NCBI GenBank assembly: GCA_038253825.1
Contig: JBBSGT010000007.1
Coordinates: forward strand, 1-52,741
Source: JACDET01 sp038253825
Lineage (GTDB): Bacteria > Patescibacteriota > Microgenomatia > Levybacterales > UBA12049
Direction: 5' to 3'
DNA length: 52,741 bases
How positions within the stretch are numbered: the first letter of the stretch is position 1; every line of letters begins with the position of its first letter. A program made the translations under genes and the position numbers. Positions 48,582 through 52,741 of the stretch are shown in pieces. Below the pieces are notes generated by a model. It saw only the letters and a list, made by a program, of their open reading frames with translations, was not told the origin of the DNA and made no database searches.

Positions 48582-51128
48582 TTAACTATGTGCTAAATCT
48601 GCCTCTACTTTAGTATTTTTTTGTTGTTTCACTTTAGGAATAAGTGGTAATGTGAAGCAGAAGGTTGTACCCTTATTTTCTTCACTTTCTACCCAGATTT
48701 TTCCTCCCTGCCTCTTTATTATTTCTGAAGAAATATATAATCCTAGGCCTAGTCCTGGAAATGTAATTTCTTTAGGTCCACTGACTCGATAAAATCTTTC
48801 AAATACTTGCCCTTGTTTCTTCCTCGGTATACCGACTCCAAAATCTTTTACACACAGCTGAATATGGGTATTATTTACCGCCGGCTGAACAATAATCTTT
48901 TCTGTATGAGGTGAATATTTAATGGCGTTAGAGATGAGATTTGTTAATACTTGACCTGTTCTTTCCCTATCTGCAGTAATTTTTTGTTTTGATTTTCCAT
49001 TAATTGTAATGACGTGTTTCTCTGTAGTCCGTTGCAGCTCTTCAGTTATTTCTAAAACTAATTTATCAAAATCAAACGTTTCCTGATGCATCTGCAGCTG
49101 CCCGCTTTCTATTTTCGTTGCGTCAAGTAAATCTGAAATTAAGCTTGTAAGTTTATCTAGTTGGGCATTCATTTTATCAAGTTGCCCTGCAGAATGCTCG
49201 TCACCTGCACGTTGAAACTTTCTTTGCAATACTTGTGCATAAGCTTTTATCGACGTAACCGGCGTTTTTAACTCGTGGGTTGCAATACTTACAAAATCAT
49301 TTTTGTCCTGTTCTACTTTTTTCTGTTCAGTGACATCAGAAGTCGCGCCTAGCATACGAAGTGGTTTTCCATCCTTGTCTCTAGTTACAATCGCTCTTGA
49401 GGCTATCCACCGGATTTCACCAAGCAATGTCAAAATACGATAGACAATATTATACTCTTCCTTTCCTTCCAGTACCTTTCTTATTGCATTATCTGCTCTT
49501 TGTTTATCTTCTGGAAATATATATTTAGAGAAATTATCATAATTCACTTCAAAATTTTCTCTTGTTGCACCATAAAACTCATAGACACGATCAGACCATA
49601 CCAGCGTATTTTGTGCAATATTCCAATCCCATACTCCTATTTGCCCTGCTTCAAGAGCGAGTCTTAACCTTTCTTCACTCGCAAACAATTTATTTTCATT
49701 TTCTTTCCTTTTTGTAATGTCTTGTATGGTCCCGGTGAATAAAACCTCGGCAGTATTGGGAACTCTTGTGATTGTTAGTTCAACAGGAAAGAGTTCTCCA
49801 TCCTTATGCTGCGCAATAATTTCGATTCGTTTATTTAAAATTTTTTCATTACCTGTTTTAAGGTAGTGAGATAGTCCATTTCTATGAGCGCTTCTTAATC
49901 CTGAAGGAACTATCAAAGATGCCATTTCAAGTCCTATTGCCTTCTTATGAGGATACCCAAACATGCGTTCAGCAGCAGGATTAAATTCAATTATTTGTCC
50001 TTTTGCGTTTATCGTGATGATTGCATCAAGCGCTGTTTCAAAAAATGCTGTTTTTCTCGATTCACTTTCTTTAAATGCACGTTCTGCTCGTCTTCTCTCT
50101 TTCAGCTCTTCTTGTACTTCCTCGAACAAATTCGCATTGTCTATTGCGAGCGCCGCTCTATTTGCCAATTCCTCTGCAAACGCTAAATCCTCTTGGGAAT
50201 AACGCTTAGTAGGATGTGTAGAAGAAAAAATAATTGCCCCAATGGTTTTCCCACGTGCTTTCATAGGAACACCCATATAGGAAGTGAGATGAAGAGCTTT
50301 AAGGATAACTGCAAGTCGAGGATTATCTTCAACCGATTTATATACCTCAGGCGACATTTCAGGAATTATTTCAGACATACCTGTAGTAAGCAATTTATGG
50401 ATGCCATGAGTACGATTTTCATTCACATACGTCTCATACAATTCTTTTACCAAAGGGATTTTCTTTGGATCGACATGATTTATTGCTATTTCCTTGATAT
50501 GTTTCTTATTGTCCACGACGAGAATCCTTGTATAATCAGCAAAATGTGGAATGATAAGATCCGTAATATTTTGTAATGTTTTTATATGATCTACAGATGA
50601 GAAAAGTAACCTGCTTGCTTCGGCAAGAAATTTTAAATGAGCTTGGTTCTTTTGTAGGTTTTCTTCGATTTTCTTTTGTTCTGTAATATCTGTATTTGTA
50701 CCTAACCAATGAATAACTTGCTTATTTTTATCCTTAATCGGTACAACTCTTGTCAAAAAGGGTCTAAAGACACCGTCCTTTCCTTTAATAGGAAATACCA
50801 TTTCAAAAGATTTTCTCGCTTTTATAGATTCTTTCCACCTCTTAAGTACCTTGGGTAGCTCATGCGAGTCATGTACTGACTGCCATCCCCACCCTTCCAT
50901 TTCTTTCGGCTTTGTACCTGTATATTCATACCAACGCTTGTTATACCAATAAATATACCCATCAGCATTTGCCATCCACGCTAGATTAGGAATGTTATCT
51001 ACTAAAATACGATTGAGCTCATCTTTGTTGACCTGTTCTCCTGCAATCTTTTTATGTTTATCGATCACAGGGAGATGCTGTTTGCTTTTTGTGATAGAGG
51101 TTTCTTTAATAATCTTCTTTTGTTTCAT
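48582..51128 (-). CDS. Soluble PAS-GAF-PAS-PAS histidine kinase
   Basis: An 848-residue kinase without membrane helices. PAS 1 (about 35-160; NIPNLAWMANADGYIYWYN), GAF (about 165-345; YMGVPMKARGKTIGAIIFSS), PAS 2 (about 365-485; ALDAIITINAKGQIIEFNPAAERMFGY) and PAS 3 (about 490-615; GVWDWNIAQNTLVWSD), then HisKA with the phospho-His in VSIATHELKTPVTSIKAY and HATPase_c (NLISNAIKYSPH, KDFGVGIPR, GLGLGLYIS). Input is probably cytosolic: redox, light, gas or small ligands. Works with the CheY-like receiver downstream. Confidence 0.95.
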   Translation of the reverse strand: MKQKKIIKETSITKSKQHLPVIDKHKKIAGEQVNKDELNRILVDNIPNLAWMANADGYIYWYNKRWYEYTGTKPKEMEGWGWQSVHDSHELPKVLKRWKESIKARKSFEMVFPIKGKDGVFRPFLTRVVPIKDKNKQVIHWLGTNTDITEQKKIEENLQKNQAHLKFLAEASRLLFSSVDHIKTLQNITDLIIPHFADYTRILVVDNKKHIKEIAINHVDPKKIPLVKELYETYVNENRTHGIHKLLTTGMSEIIPEMSPEVYKSVEDNPRLAVILKALHLTSYMGVPMKARGKTIGAIIFSSTHPTKRYSQEDLAFAEELANRAALAIDNANLFEEVQEELKERRRAERAFKESESRKTAFFETALDAIITINAKGQIIEFNPAAERMFGYPHKKAIGLEMASLIVPSGLRSAHRNGLSHYLKTGNEKILNKRIEIIAQHKDGELFPVELTITRVPNTAEVLFTGTIQDITKRKENENKLFASEERLRLALEAGQIGVWDWNIAQNTLVWSDRVYEFYGATRENFEVNYDNFSKYIFPEDKQRADNAIRKVLEGKEEYNIVYRILTLLGEIRWIASRAIVTRDKDGKPLRMLGATSDVTEQKKVEQDKNDFVSIATHELKTPVTSIKAYAQVLQRKFQRAGDEHSAGQLDKMNAQLDKLTSLISDLLDATKIESGQLQMHQETFDFDKLVLEITEELQRTTEKHVITINGKSKQKITADRERTGQVLTNLISNAIKYSPHTEKIIVQPAVNNTHIQLCVKDFGVGIPRKKQGQVFERFYRVSGPKEITFPGLGLGLYISSEIIKRQGGKIWVESEENKGTTFCFTLPLIPKVKQQKNTKVEADLAHS

Positions 51129-51152
51129 TCTGAATTGTTTTGTTATTCGCCT

Positions 51153-51161
51153 ACTATATCA
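51153..51161 (-). promoter_or_regulatory. Extended -10 promoter for the histidine kinase
   Basis: TGA-TATAGT on the minus strand, 24 nt before ATG 51128. It lies downstream (in the minus direction) of the nested inverted repeats at 51219-51296. Confidence 0.4.
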
Positions 51162-51218
51162 AACAAAACACGATTATTCAAATGAGCAAGTACTGGATGA
51201 AGCTAACAAATTCACTCC

Positions 51219-51296
51219 GCTTGATATCTGAAATAGCATTTCAGCCCAACATATCAAGCTAAACTCTGTGGATAAAGGCATTTCTTGAAATGCTAT
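51219..51296. repeat. Nested, competing inverted repeats upstream of the histidine kinase
   Basis: Outer arms GCTTGATAT (51219-51227) and ATATCAAGC (51251-51259) enclose CTGAAAT-AGC-ATTTCAG (51228-51244). A second palindrome, GCATTTC-tt-GAAATGC, is at 51278-51293. Its right side (51286-51296) also pairs perfectly over 11 bp with 51233-51243, so the two local hairpins and one long-range stem exclude each other. There is no T run, so it is not a standard terminator. Confidence 0.7.
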
Positions 51297-51351
51297 CAAA
51301 ATAGGGTACCATTCAGGCTCTTTAACTTAGTTTTCATTAACCGTTGTCTTT

Positions 51352-52545
51352 TTAGCCTTGTCTATCATGATTAGGCAGATCCATATTCCGTTTCATAAAG
51401 TCAACAAAAAGTGGTACTGTAAATTCTGTATTTCCATGTGCAGGACTATAAATCATACCTTTTTTAATCAAACTGCCTCTGAACGGTGCCACTTTCTGAA
51501 CTTCAAGACCTAGAATTTCAGCTATGTCTCCTGATCTATGTGGCCCAGACCCTAATTCAGCCATTGCACGTAGATAATCTCGTTCTCGCGGAGTTAACCT
51601 GTCAAACCTAACGCGAAAAAAGTTTTTGTCTAAACGTCTGATAGATTCATCACCAGCTTTTTTTACAACAGCTAGGCTTATGGGAGAAGCATCGGCCATT
51701 TTCCATGATTGATAACCCCATTCCTGTATGAAGTAGGGATATTTTTCAGTAACTTTCAAAATCTCATCTAACGCTTCATTTGAAAATGACACTCCCTGAG
51801 CTCTAACCGGTTCTTGCAGTGCCTTTATAGCATCTTCATCTGAAAGTTGTCCGACTTCGGGATAATCAAAAAGTCGTTCGGCATACGATTTTGCATTACC
51901 TGCTTTACCTAACAATTGAGGCAGTCCTCCGCCAATTACAATTAATGGAAGAGAAGATTGTGTTATCTTATGCACAGCCATGATTAAAGAGCTTAGTTCT
52001 TCATCGCTTATGTATTGGATTTCGTCAATAATAATAGCAATAGCTGTTGAACGATCTTGTGCCGCTTCACCTAATGCAATAAAAAGCTGCGAGAGATCAA
52101 CTTCTAAATCACCACTGTCTGCTGTTCCTTTTTCAGGATCTATATCTAAACCGAACTCCATAGCACCCTCAGGGTTGATTTTTAATACAAAACTTTTTAA
52201 TACTCGATATGCCCTTTTTACTTTATCGCTTACCATTTCACCTACATCTAGCGAAAATAGCAATTGCCGCAAATATGGTATTAGAAGTTCTGAAAGTCTT
52301 TTATCTTCGCGTGCTTCAACCATAATAGGTTTATAACCGTTTTCCTTTGCAATAGTTTGAATTCTGTGGAGTAATACTGTTTTACCTACACCTCTTAATC
52401 CCACCATAAGGAAACTCTTCTCGGCTCTTTTTGCCTTTATACGTGCCAGCGCAACAATTGCTTTGTTTAAAATTTCTTCACGGCCTGCTAATTCAGGTGG
52501 AGGTGAACCTGCTCCGGGAGAAAATGGATTAAGTAAAGGACTCAT
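51352..52545 (-). CDS. AAA+ (AAA_16-like) ATPase with C-terminal winged helix
   Basis: A 397-residue ATPase. The N-terminal NPFSPGAGSPPPELAGREE is a widespread lead-in to these proteins; Walker A GLRGVGKT (about 49-56), Walker B IAIIIDEIQYI (about 165-175) and sensor IVIGGGLPQL follow. The C-terminal ~100 residues (RDYLRAMAELG, DIAEILGLEVQKVAPFRGSLIKKGMI) form a winged-helix-like domain, as in ORC/Cdc6-like or STAND regulators. Role unknown; it lies upstream of the nested repeats and histidine kinase. Confidence 0.85.
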   Translation of the reverse strand: MSPLLNPFSPGAGSPPPELAGREEILNKAIVALARIKAKRAEKSFLMVGLRGVGKTVLLHRIQTIAKENGYKPIMVEAREDKRLSELLIPYLRQLLFSLDVGEMVSDKVKRAYRVLKSFVLKINPEGAMEFGLDIDPEKGTADSGDLEVDLSQLFIALGEAAQDRSTAIAIIIDEIQYISDEELSSLIMAVHKITQSSLPLIVIGGGLPQLLGKAGNAKSYAERLFDYPEVGQLSDEDAIKALQEPVRAQGVSFSNEALDEILKVTEKYPYFIQEWGYQSWKMADASPISLAVVKKAGDESIRRLDKNFFRVRFDRLTPRERDYLRAMAELGSGPHRSGDIAEILGLEVQKVAPFRGSLIKKGMIYSPAHGNTEFTVPLFVDFMKRNMDLPNHDRQG

Positions 52546-52579
52546 ATTTAGTACAAGTTAACATAGTTTATGCGAAATG

Positions 52580-52741
52580 TCAATAATATTCATAAACTAT
52601 ATGGTAATATGTCAATACATTTTGTGCATCGAAAGGTAAATAGAAACGGTCTTCAATGATTCTTTTCGTTTTTTGATCAGTTTGGGATTTCTGAATAAGT
52701 GCAGGGTTTTGTAGCGCGTATGTTTCAAACTCCACGATGCT
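52580..52741 (-). CDS. Partial CDS, C-terminal 53 residues
   Basis: An open frame enters from the right edge on the minus strand and stops at 52580. The 53 visible residues include ETYALQNPALIQKSQTDQK and RFYLPFDAQNVLTYYH; no family recognised. It ends 35 bp before the AAA+ gene start and runs the same way, so the two may be in one unit. Confidence 0.5.
   Translation of the reverse strand, partial: SIVEFETYALQNPALIQKSQTDQKTKRIIEDRFYLPFDAQNVLTYYHIVYEYY

Noticed and set aside
51244..51250. GCCCAAC matching the integron attC R'' consensus (RYYYAAC) next to a palindrome
   Set aside because: No partner GTTRRRY at the right distance and no integrase or cassette array; the match is short enough to be chance.
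1..52741. UGA reassigned to glycine (code 25) as in some CPR
   Set aside because: RF2 is present and many recognisable proteins end in TGA at the expected length.
1..52741. CRISPR arrays
   Set aside because: No regularly spaced direct repeats were seen; the only tandem repeat is the 3 x 9-bp one at 43282.

Overview
The window looks like a fragment of a Candidate Phyla Radiation (Patescibacteria) genome, most likely from a Microgenomates-type lineage. The grounds are the AT-rich, tightly packed gene layout, many 4-bp ATGA or 1-bp gene overlaps, and a typical set of small CPR-style proteins (DUF5679 zinc ribbon, DUF4446, DUF3048, CAP-domain, lamin-tail-domain and CwlO-like proteins). UGA is used as a normal stop and an RF2 gene is present, so this is not a code-25 (Gracilibacteria/Absconditabacteria) genome. 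Taxonomy is inferred; no rRNA or tRNA gene was found.

Layout. 1-5260 (mostly minus): a possible transposase N-terminus at the edge, a truncated HAD-like ORF, a nucleotidyltransferase-secD-secF operon, and DUF4446/DUF3048 envelope genes. 5367-7625 (plus): small membrane protein, DUF5679 zinc ribbon, strong terminator, multi-spanning membrane protein. 7641-17801 (minus): a surface-sugar island of rmlA, rmlB, a Nudix gene, rmlD, ugd, rmd, gmd, a UDP-glucuronate decarboxylase, a DPM1-GtrA fusion and a GT39/ArnT-like transferase. It should supply dTDP-, UDP- and GDP-deoxysugars and move sugars on lipid carriers to the outer face. 17836-20979: CAP protein, tRNA t6A genes tsaC/tsaB/tsaE, and a small Cys-repeat membrane protein. 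20992-25417: lamin-tail protein, then FtsE-FtsX with a CwlO/C39-like hydrolase. 25541-27482 (plus): queuosine-precursor transporter, RibD-C reductase, CofE-like ligase. 27484-33240: ATP-grasp, CYTH, RF2, adenosine deaminase-like protein and a CBS-less IMP dehydrogenase. 33463-37353 (plus): two large tandem-domain GH130-like proteins. 37359-43228: HicBA toxin-antitoxin and a lipid-headgroup block (CarS-like CDP-lipid synthase, DagK-like lipid kinase, PHP phosphoesterase, CDP-alcohol phosphatidyltransferase, two HAD phosphatases, inositol-1-phosphate synthase). 43308-45978: LysR regulator and RecQ. 46238-52741: accessory stretch with a solo S74 chaperone domain, a 423-aa unknown protein, a soluble PAS/GAF histidine kinase with a lone receiver, a AAA+ ATPase and a partial gene.

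Three threads stand out. (1) At least sixteen genes have a -10-like hexamer 5-8 nt before the start codon, often with a TGn extension, which predicts widespread leaderless transcripts. (2) 37886-43228 reads as an inositol-phospholipid module, unusual for a lineage generally thought poor in lipid synthesis. (3) The 223-bp gap upstream of the histidine kinase holds nested, mutually exclusive inverted repeats. All functions are from reading motifs by eye; no database search was run.
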